DNA of 64,000 nt, taken from CAVUBL01 sp963837945. GTDB taxonomy: Bacteria > Acidobacteriota > Thermoanaerobaculia > Multivoradales > DATKCC01. The stretch lies in contig CAWIQD010000004.1 in NCBI GenBank assembly GCA_963837945.1, positions 372,001 through 436,000 of the forward strand, given 5' to 3'. A model generated the notes under the pieces. That model was not told the origin of the DNA and made no database searches. It was given only the letters and a program-made list of their open reading frames with translations. Shown here piece by piece: positions 8,538-17,093 of the stretch. The position numbers were made by a program, and so were the translations under genes. The stretch's first letter is position 1, and each line of letters opens with the position of its first letter.

Positions 8538-11021
8538 ATGTCCGGACGGATTCACCATTTCTTCGGGGGGCTGGGGGCCGGGGTCGGAAACGACCTGCGC
8601 TACGGAGTGCGCACGCTCCTCCACTCGCCGGGCTACTCGCTCACGGCGGTGCTGATCCTGGCGCTCGGGATCGGCGCCAACACCGCGATGTTCTCGGTGA
8701 TCCACGGCGTGCTCCTCGCGCCGCTTCCGTTCCGCGACGGCGAGGAGCTGGTGCTCCTTCACCAGCGGGCCGTGACGTCGGGGCGACAGGACGCCGGGGT
8801 CTCGATCCCGGAGCTCCAGGAGTACCGCGCCCGCCTCGAGAGCGTCCGCGACCTGGTCGAGTACCACCGGATGTCGTTCACCCTCCTCGACCAGGGCGAG
8901 CCGGACCGCGTCGACACCGGCGTCGTCTCGGCCAACTTCTTCGACGTCCTGGGCGTCCATCCCCGGCTCGGGCGCTCGTTCGTCGATGGCGACGACGACC
9001 TCGGAGCCGAGGCCGTGCTGATCCTGAGCAACGAGTACTGGACGCGGAAGTTCGGCGCCGACCCGCACGTCGTCGGCCGGGTGCTCGAAATGAACAACCG
9101 ACCCCACACGGTGGTCGGGGTGCTGCCCCCCTTCCCCCAGTACCCGCAGGCGAACGACGTCTACATGCCGACCTCCGCCTGTCCGTTCCGGGCCGCCGCC
9201 GAGGCGTCGCCGAGCTCCCATCGCGCGTTCGCCGGCCTCCAGGTCTTCGGGCGCCTGGCGCCGGGGGCCACGGCCGAGCAGGCGTCGGGCGAGATCGCGG
9301 CCATCGCCGGCTCGTTCGAGAAGGACCATCCCCAGGACTACCAGGCGGCGCGCGCCGAGGGATTGACCGGCGAGGCGGACCCGCTCGGCGACGCGCTGGT
9401 GTCGAACGCGCGCTCGACCCTCTACGTGCTGGTCGCGGTGACCCTCCTGGTCCTGATCATCGCCTCGGCGAACGTCGCCAACCTGTCTCTCGCGCGCACC
9501 CTGCGGCGCAGCCGGGAGCTGGCGGTGCGCACGGCGCTCGGGTCGAGCCGTGGCCGCCTGGCGCGCCAGCTGGTCGCCGAGAGCCTGGTGCTGTCCCTCG
9601 CCGGCGGGCTCGTCGGGGTGGCGCTCGCGGCGCTCTCCAAGGGGCTGTTGATCGGCTTCGTGGGACGCTTCACGCCGCGCACGGGACAGATCGGCATCGA
9701 CGGATCGGTGCTCGCCTTCGCGCTCCTGGTGTCGGTCGCGACCGGCACGCTCTTCGGCGTCGTGCCGGCGCTCGCGGTCCGGCGGAACCTGGCCCTCGGG
9801 ATGCGGGACGGCGGCGCCCGGGGCGGCGACGGCCGGCAGCGGCACCGCCTGCGCTCGGGGCTGGTCGTCGCCCAGGTCGCGGTGTCGTTCGCCCTGGTCG
9901 TGGCCGCCGCGCTGCTGCTCGAGAGCTTCTACCACCTGGCGACCAAGCCGCTCGGCTTCGAGACCGAACGGGTGATGACCGCCGCGATCTACGGCAACTT
10001 CACCAGCCAGCCGACGCCGGCCGACCAGGAGCGCTTCGAATCGCAGGTGCTCGACGAGCTGCGGGCCGCGCCGGGCGTCGAGGCCGCGGCGCTGACCGGT
10101 GGGGTGCCGCAGTCGGCGATCGTGCCCGGGAACATTCCGGTGACGCTCGAGGGCTTCGACGACGGGGTGCGCAGCGACTTCGAGGCGGACCGGAACTTCG
10201 CGAGCGACGAGTACTTCGACACCCTCGGCGTGCCGCTTTTAGCCGGCCGGGACTTCCGCTCGAGCGACACCGTGGACGCCCCGCCGGTCGCGATCATCAA
10301 CCAGTCGATGGCCAAGCTCTGGAACGGCGCCGATCCGGTGGGCCGGCGGTTCACGGCGGCCGGGTTCCAGGGCCCCGTCACCTACACGGTCGTCGGGGTC
10401 GCCGCCGACTACCGGCTCTACGACGTCGCGCAGGAGAACCCGGCCCAGTACTATCTGCCCGTGCGCCAGGCTCCCGGCACCGGGAGCCGCGTGCTGGTGC
10501 GGGTGGCCGGCGATCCCGCCGCCGCCGTGCCGGCGATCAAGGCGGCCGTCCACCACGCCGACCCCAAGACGCCGGTCGAGGACCTGGCGACCATCGCCGA
10601 GATCCGCGGCGCGACCCAGCTCGCGGCACCCCGGCTGACCGCGATGCTGCTCTCGATCTTCGCCCTGGTCGCCCTCGCGATCACCCTGGCGGGAATCGGC
10701 GGCGTCATCGGCACGAGCGTCAGCCAGCGGACGCGCGAGCTCGGGGTCCGCATGGCGCTCGGTGCGAGCCGGCGCTCGGTCCTGCGCGGGGTGTTGCGCC
10801 AGGGCCTGGTCCTGGCGGCGGCGGGCATCGCGCTCGGCGCCGTCGGCGCGATCGCCTTCGGCCGGCTGCTCTCGAGCTTCCTCTTCGAGACCCCGGCGGC
10901 GGACCCGCGGGCGCTCGCCGCGGTCGCGGTCCTCTTCCTGGCGGCGACCGCCCTGGCCGCGGCCGGCCCTGCCCGGCGCGCGACCACGATCGACCCGCTC
11001 GAGGCCCTGCGGGCCGAGTAA
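8538..11021 (+). CDS. ADOP-family ABC transporter permease (MacB/FtsX type)
   Basis: The 827-residue protein starts with DLRYGVRTLLHSPGYSLTAV, the signature beginning of the acidobacterial duplicated orphan permease family. It has the expected layout: transmembrane helix, MacB periplasmic core domain, three-helix FtsX domain near residues 290-410, a second helix and periplasmic domain, and a second FtsX domain near residues 700-815, ending in TTIDPLEALRAE. These proteins lack a neighbouring ATPase gene, as here; their substrate is unknown. AGGAGGTG lies directly before the ATG. The family is one of the better lineage hints in the window. Confidence 0.95.
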   Translation: MSGRIHHFFGGLGAGVGNDLRYGVRTLLHSPGYSLTAVLILALGIGANTAMFSVIHGVLLAPLPFRDGEELVLLHQRAVTSGRQDAGVSIPELQEYRARLESVRDLVEYHRMSFTLLDQGEPDRVDTGVVSANFFDVLGVHPRLGRSFVDGDDDLGAEAVLILSNEYWTRKFGADPHVVGRVLEMNNRPHTVVGVLPPFPQYPQANDVYMPTSACPFRAAAEASPSSHRAFAGLQVFGRLAPGATAEQASGEIAAIAGSFEKDHPQDYQAARAEGLTGEADPLGDALVSNARSTLYVLVAVTLLVLIIASANVANLSLARTLRRSRELAVRTALGSSRGRLARQLVAESLVLSLAGGLVGVALAALSKGLLIGFVGRFTPRTGQIGIDGSVLAFALLVSVATGTLFGVVPALAVRRNLALGMRDGGARGGDGRQRHRLRSGLVVAQVAVSFALVVAAALLLESFYHLATKPLGFETERVMTAAIYGNFTSQPTPADQERFESQVLDELRAAPGVEAAALTGGVPQSAIVPGNIPVTLEGFDDGVRSDFEADRNFASDEYFDTLGVPLLAGRDFRSSDTVDAPPVAIINQSMAKLWNGADPVGRRFTAAGFQGPVTYTVVGVAADYRLYDVAQENPAQYYLPVRQAPGTGSRVLVRVAGDPAAAVPAIKAAVHHADPKTPVEDLATIAEIRGATQLAAPRLTAMLLSIFALVALAITLAGIGGVIGTSVSQRTRELGVRMALGASRRSVLRGVLRQGLVLAAAGIALGAVGAIAFGRLLSSFLFETPAADPRALAAVAVLFLAATALAAAGPARRATTIDPLEALRAE

Positions 11022-11032
11022 GGGCTGGTCGC

Positions 11033-13015
11033 TCAGCGGGCCAGCTTGTCGGCGCGCTTCTTGGCGTCGTCGGCGTGGGGCGAGGTGGCCGGGACGCGCC
11101 GGTAGGCCGCCACCGCCTTGTCCTCCTCGTGCAGCCGGCGGTCGAAGAGCTGGGCCGCGCGCCACCAGGCGTCGTAGCGGGTGGCGGGGAACTTCGTCCC
11201 GAGGTCCGAGAAGGCCGCCGCGGCGAGGTCGTAGCGGTGCGTGTCGTCGTAGATCCCGCCCAGCTCCCACAGGGCCTTCTCCGCTTCCGGCGCTCGCGGG
11301 TAGGTCTCGACGAGCTGACGCAGGGTCACCAGGGCCGCCGGCACCGAGGTGTCGAGCCGCTCGTCGAGGCGGAAGATCTTCATCTCCTCCTCGACCTGAG
11401 CCTGGGCGGCGAGCGCCTTCGGAGCCCACGGGCTCGACGGGGCGCCGCTCGCCACCTCGCGGAAGGTCTGGCGCGCCAGGTCCAGCCGGGTGCGGTCGCC
11501 GGTCGCCACGATCAGCTTGCCGAGCAGATAGCCGGCCTCGGCCGCCTGCGGCGCCCGGGGGAACCGGCTTCGCACGTCCGCGTAGGCGGCCATCGCCTCC
11601 TCGGGGCGCCCGGCGCCGGCCAGCGCCACGCCGGTGAGGAGGTAGGCGTCGGGCAGCGCCGGGCTGTCCGGGTGGGCCGCGATCAGCGCGCGGAGGGAGG
11701 TGAGCGCCGGAGCGTAGAGCTTCGCGTCGACCTGGTCCCGGGCCGCCTTCAGCTCCTGGGCGGCGGGATCGGCCCTGGGGGCCGCCGGGGCCGGCCGGGG
11801 AGCGGGCTTGGGCGGCGCGGGAACGGGCACCGGAGCGGCCGGCTTCGGCTTGACCTTCTCCGGCGCAACGGCCGCGGGAGCGGTCGCCGAACCCTCCGCC
11901 GCCGGCGGCGCCTCCTCGGCGGCTCCGGCGGCCGGCGCGCCGGCTCCGGCCTGGGCGGCGTCCGCCGCGCCTGGCGCCGGAGGCGCGGGAGCCACCTCGG
12001 GCAGGGCGGCGACCTCGGTCTCCGGCGCGGCGGGCGGCGGCTCGGGAGACCGCGAGCCCAACACCAGGTAGGCGCCGGCGGCGGCCAGGGCGAGCACCAG
12101 CACCGCCGCCCCGGCGATCCAGGGCGCGCGGTTGGGCTTGCCGGCCCGCGTCGTGCGGCTGAACATCCGGGTGGTCGAGCGGGAGATCCCGCGCAGCTCC
12201 GCCACCAGCCCGAGCCGCAGCTGGTCTTCGAGCCGACCGAGGTCCGCCAGCAGGCGGGTGACGGTCGGGTAGCGGTCCTCCGGGTTGGTCGCCAGGCACT
12301 TGAGGACGATCGGGTCGAGCTCCGGCGGCACCTCGCTGTTGAGCTGGCTCGGCAGGCTGAAGCGCCCCACCGGCAGGCGGCCGGTGAGCATCTCGTAGAG
12401 CACGACCCCGAGCGAGTAGATGTCGCTTCGCTGGTCGACGGCCATCATGTCGCGCGCCTGCTCGGGCGCCATGTAATGGAGCGATCCGAGGCTCAGCTGG
12501 GAGGTCGAGAGGGTGCCCTCGGCGAGGGAGATCGAGTCGACCCGGCTGATCCCGAAATCGGCGAGCTTGACCGTCGAGAGGTCCTCGGAGACCAGGATGT
12601 TGCGCGGGTTGAGGTCGCGGTGGGTGATGTTCTTCGCGTGCGCCGCCTCGAGGCCCTGGCACACCGCGCGGAACACCCGCAGGGTCTCGGGCAGCGAGAG
12701 CCGCCGGTGCTTGAGGACCACGTCGAGCGACGAGCCGGGCACGTACTCCATGACGAAGAACAGCAGGTCCCCGTCCTGGTCCTTGTCGATGATGTGGACG
12801 ACGTTCGGGTGGTTGAGCAAGGCCACGGCCTGGGCCTCGCGGTTGAACCGCTCCACCCGCTCCGGGTCCTTGCTGAACTCCGGCGGCAGCACCTTGATGG
12901 CGACCACCCGGTTGAGCGAGGGCTGGATGGCCTTGTAGATCTGGCCCATGCCGCCCTTGCCGATGCGCCCCGTGATCTCGTAGGGGCCGATGGCGCGCGG
13001 AAGCTCTTCAGGCAT
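11033..13015 (-). CDS. Membrane-anchored PknB-type Ser/Thr protein kinase with periplasmic TPR-like region
   Basis: The 660-residue protein has a kinase domain (about 10-270): glycine loop GRIGKGGMGQIY, Lys41 in VAIKVL, HRD at 132-134, DFG at 153-155 and APEQ. The catalytic-loop Lys of HRDLKPxN is Asn136 (HRDLNPRN), while the rest is intact. One transmembrane helix (about 305-325) is followed by a long Pro/Ala linker and a C-terminal half of TPR/YbgF-like helical repeats. So the kinase is cytoplasmic with a likely envelope sensor. It overlaps the upstream MscS-FHA gene by 8 bases, so the two are one operon, and the FHA domain is a natural target for this kinase. Confidence 0.9.
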   Translation of the reverse strand: MPEELPRAIGPYEITGRIGKGGMGQIYKAIQPSLNRVVAIKVLPPEFSKDPERVERFNREAQAVALLNHPNVVHIIDKDQDGDLLFFVMEYVPGSSLDVVLKHRRLSLPETLRVFRAVCQGLEAAHAKNITHRDLNPRNILVSEDLSTVKLADFGISRVDSISLAEGTLSTSQLSLGSLHYMAPEQARDMMAVDQRSDIYSLGVVLYEMLTGRLPVGRFSLPSQLNSEVPPELDPIVLKCLATNPEDRYPTVTRLLADLGRLEDQLRLGLVAELRGISRSTTRMFSRTTRAGKPNRAPWIAGAAVLVLALAAAGAYLVLGSRSPEPPPAAPETEVAALPEVAPAPPAPGAADAAQAGAGAPAAGAAEEAPPAAEGSATAPAAVAPEKVKPKPAAPVPVPAPPKPAPRPAPAAPRADPAAQELKAARDQVDAKLYAPALTSLRALIAAHPDSPALPDAYLLTGVALAGAGRPEEAMAAYADVRSRFPRAPQAAEAGYLLGKLIVATGDRTRLDLARQTFREVASGAPSSPWAPKALAAQAQVEEEMKIFRLDERLDTSVPAALVTLRQLVETYPRAPEAEKALWELGGIYDDTHRYDLAAAAFSDLGTKFPATRYDAWWRAAQLFDRRLHEEDKAVAAYRRVPATSPHADDAKKRADKLAR

Positions 13016-14330
13016 GTCGGGGCTCGCATTCGAAGATGATCACGGTGTCACCGATGTTCAGGTGGTCGAGGTGGGAGAGCGTGTGCTCGGAGAGCGGCTG
13101 ACCGTTGATCCGGGTGCCGTGGTGGCTGCCGAGATCCGTGGCCCGGTAGGCGCCGTTCTCCCACTCGACGCGGAAATGGAGCTTGCTGGCCTGGGGCTCC
13201 TGGAGGGTCAGGCTGCAGGTGCTCGAGCGCCCGACGGTCACCGCGCCGCCGTCGACCGGACAGGAGCGGCCGCGGTCCGGGCCCCGGTAGACGTAGAGCC
13301 GCGCGCTCGGCGGCGCGGAGCTCTCCTCCTCCTCGGCGGAGGCGCGCGGCCGCGGCCGGGCGAGCTCCAGGGTGCTCGCGCGCGGCTCGATCTCGAGGGT
13401 GCGGATCGGGAACGGGATCGTCATGTCGCGCCGCTGGAGCTCCTCCCAGATCTCGCTCCGGACGTGGCTCGCGATCCGAGGCCGGTTGGCGATGTCCTCG
13501 ATCCAGATGCGCAGCTCGTAGCTGATCGAGCTCTCGTCGAAGGAGTGCAGGTAGACCGCCGGGGAGGGCTTCTTGAGGATCGAGTCGACACGCTCGGCGA
13601 CGTCGAGCAGCGCCTGCTTCACGCGGTAGGGCGGCGTGCGGTAGTGGATGCCGACGTAGATCCGCTCCAGGTGGAGCGGGTGGGGCAGGAAGTAATTGAG
13701 GATCTCGGTGTCCGCGATCTTCGAGTTGGGGACCACCACGGTGTCGTTGTCGCGGGTCCGCAGGTGGGTCGTGCGCCAGGTGACCCTCGAGACCCGGCCT
13801 TCGATCTCCTGGTACTTGATCCAGTCGTTGATCCGGAAGGGCTGCTCGAGGGTGATGACCAGGCCGGAGAAGAAGTTGCCGAGGATCGGCTGCAGCGCCA
13901 GGCCGAGGACCAGCGAGGTGACGGCGCTGGTGGTCAGGAGCGGCAGCAGCGACAGGTGCTCGAAGGTCAGCCGCAGGGTGACCAGGGCGGCGACGAAGTA
14001 GGCCAGCCCCATGGCCACGGCCGGCAGGAGCGGCGGCAGCCGGACCCCGCGGTGGCTGTAGAGGTAGACGTCGAAGACGTAGAGCCCCAGGATCCGCAGG
14101 ACCAGGATCGAGACCAGGAAGACCAGGATCCACGCCAGCGTCAGGCCGAGGTTGCCGGAGGTCTCGCCGACCAGCACGAGGTACGCCTTCAGGCCGCCGG
14201 CCAGGGCGCCGACGTAGAGCGGGAAGGCGAGCCGCCGCACGAGCCGCAGGCGGCGGCTGGCGAGGACGACGACGACCACCGCGACGAGGGTGGCCGCCAC
14301 GCTGGTGGCGACGGCGAGCGCTGGGGTCAC
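13008..14330 (-). CDS. MscS-type mechanosensitive channel with C-terminal FHA domain
   Basis: The protein (about 440 residues) has four to five N-terminal transmembrane helices, then the pore-lining MscS helix and beta domain (TSLVLGLALQPILGNFFSGL, then VPNSKIADTEILNYF). After an acidic linker a forkhead-associated domain follows, with VTVGRSSTCSLTL, a Ser/Lys/His block and GTRINGQPL. FHA domains bind phosphothreonine, so the channel is probably gated or tethered by phosphorylation. The GTG at 14330 has AGGAA 8 bases upstream; a TTG at 14336 is the alternative. The gene shares an operon with the kinase at 11033. Confidence 0.9.
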   Translation of the reverse strand: MTPALAVATSVAATLVAVVVVVLASRRLRLVRRLAFPLYVGALAGGLKAYLVLVGETSGNLGLTLAWILVFLVSILVLRILGLYVFDVYLYSHRGVRLPPLLPAVAMGLAYFVAALVTLRLTFEHLSLLPLLTTSAVTSLVLGLALQPILGNFFSGLVITLEQPFRINDWIKYQEIEGRVSRVTWRTTHLRTRDNDTVVVPNSKIADTEILNYFLPHPLHLERIYVGIHYRTPPYRVKQALLDVAERVDSILKKPSPAVYLHSFDESSISYELRIWIEDIANRPRIASHVRSEIWEELQRRDMTIPFPIRTLEIEPRASTLELARPRPRASAEEEESSAPPSARLYVYRGPDRGRSCPVDGGAVTVGRSSTCSLTLQEPQASKLHFRVEWENGAYRATDLGSHHGTRINGQPLSEHTLSHLDHLNIGDTVIIFECEPRHA

Positions 14331-14380
14331 GGTCAAGGTTCCTGCCGCGAGGCGAAAAGCGACCTTCCGGGAACTGGCGT

Positions 14381-14409
14381 ACTCTACTGAGGGCGCGATC
14401 CCGAGGCAA
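14381..14409 (-). promoter_or_regulatory. Sigma-70 promoter of the MscS-FHA/kinase operon
   Basis: Read on the minus strand: TTGCCT (14409-14404), a 17-base spacer, then TAGAGT (14386-14381). The expected start near 14374 leaves a leader of about 45 bases to the GTG. Confidence 0.6.
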
Positions 14410-14465
14410 TCAGGAGCGTCTCGAGCGCTGAAGGACGAACCCGCCGCCCCGACGTTCAGGGTGAC

Positions 14466-15745
14466 ATGAGAGACCAGAATCTTTCACTCTCCCGAGCCGG
14501 ATCGCTCGCCGGCCTGCTGGTCTTCGCGCTCATCGGCCCGGCAGGCGCCCGGGCCGCCCAGCCCCCTCCGCCGCCTCCCGACCCGCCGCCGGACGCCGTG
14601 CCGCCTCTCGAGCTCCTCGTCCCGGGCGAGCTGCCGGTCTGGATTTCCCGCGCGGCGGCCGTGGACGACGCCGGCCAGGTCCGATGGGACCTCTTCCCGC
14701 CGGGTTTCCCCGACGAGCTCCGGCGGCAGCTGGACCGGCCGGACGCGAACCCCTGGAGCTCGTCCGAGTCGGGCTGCCTCAGGACCGTCGTGAGCGACGG
14801 CACGCCGCCCGCAGGCTCGATGGACGAGGTCGTCGGCTCTGCCTCGGCGATCCTCCGCGGCCGCGTGAGCGCCCGGGTGGAAGGCTTCGCAGGGGACTTG
14901 CCGGCAAACCTGCTCACCATCACGGTGGAGGAGACGATCCGCGACAGCTCCGCGCTCTCGACAGGCCCCGAGCTCTACGTGATCTACCCCCGCGGACGCT
15001 TCACTTTCGCCGGGGTCCCGCTGTGCAACGGGCTCGCCGGCTTCGGCCCGGTCCCGGCGGTCGGCGACCGGATGCTCCTCCTGCCTCGTGAAGGGCCGGT
15101 CGACCGGAACCGTCGCGTCCTCTCGCCCCTCGGCGAGGAGGTCTTCGTGGAGAGCCGGGACGGGCTCTGGGCGTCCGAGCAGCTCTGGGACCGGGACGAG
15201 ATCCGCGCCCTGCCCAGCCTGGAGGCCCTGGAGGCCCTGGTCCGCGCGAAGATCTCCGGCGACCCGGCGGGCCGGCCGTTCGACCGCGCGGCCTGCACGC
15301 CCGACGCGCTGGTCGCTGCGGACCCGTTCGGCGCGCTCGGCCCGACCACGACGGGGTGGTCGACGGCGGCCAGGAGCTGTTCAGCGTCCACAGCCTGATG
15401 CCGGACGGCAGCCGCGGTCCGACCGCGCTCGAGGCTCTCGCCGCCTACGACCGGCCGGCGCTGGGCGGCGACGGTGACGGGGCGATCACCGACCGGGACC
15501 TCGTCTGGCGGAGCCTCCTGCTCTGGGTCGATCTCGACCGCGACGGCCACTCCCGTCCGAGCGAGATCTTCCGGCCGGAGGACGTCTGTCTCCGGCGCCT
15601 GTCCCTCGACGCCGAGCGCCGGCCACGAACGGACGGCGACGGGAACTGGATCTGGTCGACCGCTCGGGTCGTACGCCGGGACGCGCGGGGCAAGCCGCTT
15701 CTGGGGGTGATGTTCGAGGTCTCGACCAAGCGCGAGGTGCGATAG
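14466..15745 (+). CDS. Secreted protein with C-terminal EF-hand-like calcium-binding region, frameshifted
   Basis: The first frame gives a signal peptide (residues 1-30, ending ARAAQ) and about 260 residues of an unrecognised extracellular domain. At 15341-15343 the coding pattern moves to the -1 frame. There the text continues DHDGVVDGGQELF, then DGDGAITDRDLVWRSLLLWV and DLDRDGHSRPSEIF, three DxDxDG-type loops of the kind seen in bacterial adhesins. One extra C in the CCC run would restore a single reading frame of about 426 residues. The second frame has no Shine-Dalgarno of its own. Either the assembly lost a C or the gene is broken. The function is unknown. Confidence 0.6.
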
Positions 15746-15763
15746 GCCGCCGGCCTCGCGAGC

Positions 15764-16000
15764 CTACCGAGGGTTGCCCGAGGGCGCCGGCCCGCTGCGC
15801 CGCAGGATGTCGGCGAACTCGCTGGCGTCGTCGTCGGACTTGCCGCCCACCGAGGCGCCGCAGACGGCGCACCGGTACTCGTAGCGGTTGCCGGTGGGAA
15901 GCACCAGGAGGAGGTGGCGGCGCACCGGCCGGGCCGTCTTGCACCGGGGGCAGAAGAGCTCCGTGGCGTCGAAGGAGTCGTACTGGTCGTGGCTCGCCAT
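15764..16000 (-). CDS. Small zinc-ribbon protein
   Basis: The 78-residue protein has two CxxC knuckles (CPRCKTARPV and CAVCGASVGG) about 30 residues apart, with a basic LLLVLPTGNRYEYR stretch between, typical of a single zinc ribbon. I chose the ATG at 16000 because the ribbon begins soon after; the frame extends to 16060. No catalytic feature is seen. Its 3' end faces the frameshifted secreted gene. The role could be nucleic-acid or protein binding. Confidence 0.65.
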   Translation of the reverse strand: MASHDQYDSFDATELFCPRCKTARPVRRHLLLVLPTGNRYEYRCAVCGASVGGKSDDDASEFADILRRSGPAPSGNPR

Positions 16001-16103
16001 GACGGCCCCAGTTTCCGCCGTGCGGCCCGGAGCGTCAAGGCGGGAAGCCGTCGGTGGCACGGGAAAGCGCCGGCGACCGAGGATTCATGGCAGAATCCGC
16101 CCG

Positions 16104-17039
16104 ATGCGCGTTGCATACTTCGTGCAGACGCATCGCGCGCCACGGCAGATCCTGAGACTCCTCGCCACGCTGCGGCGGGGTAGCCCGGGGGCGCTTCTGG
16201 TGGTCGGGCACGACCCCGCGGGCGAGGCTCTCGATCGGCGGGCGATCGAGGCACTCGAGGCACGACTCTTCCGGCCGGCCCGGCCGCCGCAGCGCGGCTA
16301 TTGGTCGATGTTCACGCCCTATGTCGAGGCGGTCGAGCTGCTCGATCGCGTGGGCGAGCCCTACGACTGGCTGGTCTACCTCTCCGGTCAGGACTACCCG
16401 GTGCAGCCCCTCGAGGCGAGCGAGGCGTTCCTCGCGGCGAGCCGCTACGACGGCTACCTCACCTGGACCGAGGCGACCGCCGGCCCCTCCGGCGGGCGGC
16501 GCCGCCAGGGCGAGCTGCGCTACCTCTACCGGTATCGCGACGTCCCCTACGGCATCCCGCTCCTCTGGCTCTTGCACAAGCTCGACGGCGTCCAGCCCTG
16601 GTGGCACTGTCACCGTACCTACGGCCCGCGCTTCGGCCGGCGGGCCGAGCGGACCCCGTTCGGGCCCCACCTGCGCCTCTACTGGGGCTCTCAGTGGACC
16701 ACGCTGCGCCGGGCCTGCGCCGAGCGGGTCGCGGAAGAGGCGCGTTCCGCGACCGCGCTGGTCGAGCACTTCGCGCTCACGATCTGTCCCGACGAAGCGT
16801 TCGCCCAGACCGTCCTGGTCAACGACCCGCGCTTCCGCCTGGTCCCGGACAATCTCCGCTTCATCGACATGGGCGCCACGCGCAAGGGTCGCCCCCGCAT
16901 CCTGCGCCTCGCCGACGGCCCGGCCCTGCTCGCCGGGGGCCACGCCTTCGCCCGCAAGTTCGACGCGACCGTCGATGGGGCGATCCTCGACTGGCTCGAC
17001 GAACGGCTGGCGCCGTCCGGCTCGCTCGGCGTCGCCTGA
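16104..17039 (+). CDS. GT14-like (core-2/I-branching type) glycosyltransferase
   Basis: The 311-residue protein starts MRVAYFVQTHRAPRQILRLL and carries GYWSMFTPYVEAVELL, DWLVYLSGQDYPVQPLEA, YWGSQWTTL and CPDEAFAQTVL. These are the characteristic blocks of bacterial Branch-domain (GT14) enzymes, which transfer GlcNAc or xylose in surface glycans. No membrane segment is visible, so it acts in the cytosol. A CAGAAT box at 16091-16096 lies 7 bases before the ATG and no Shine-Dalgarno is seen, so the message may be leaderless. Confidence 0.85.
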   Translation: MRVAYFVQTHRAPRQILRLLATLRRGSPGALLVVGHDPAGEALDRRAIEALEARLFRPARPPQRGYWSMFTPYVEAVELLDRVGEPYDWLVYLSGQDYPVQPLEASEAFLAASRYDGYLTWTEATAGPSGGRRRQGELRYLYRYRDVPYGIPLLWLLHKLDGVQPWWHCHRTYGPRFGRRAERTPFGPHLRLYWGSQWTTLRRACAERVAEEARSATALVEHFALTICPDEAFAQTVLVNDPRFRLVPDNLRFIDMGATRKGRPRILRLADGPALLAGGHAFARKFDATVDGAILDWLDERLAPSGSLGVA

Positions 17040-17093
17040 GGCACCCCCACCGGCCGGCGAGCCCGCCGGGCCCCTGTGCTAGCTTTTCCCGCG

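Noticed and set aside
16055..16070. TGGCACGGGAAAGCGC as a sigma-54 promoter before the GT14 gene
   Set aside because: The -12 element lacks TTGC; only the -24 half matches.
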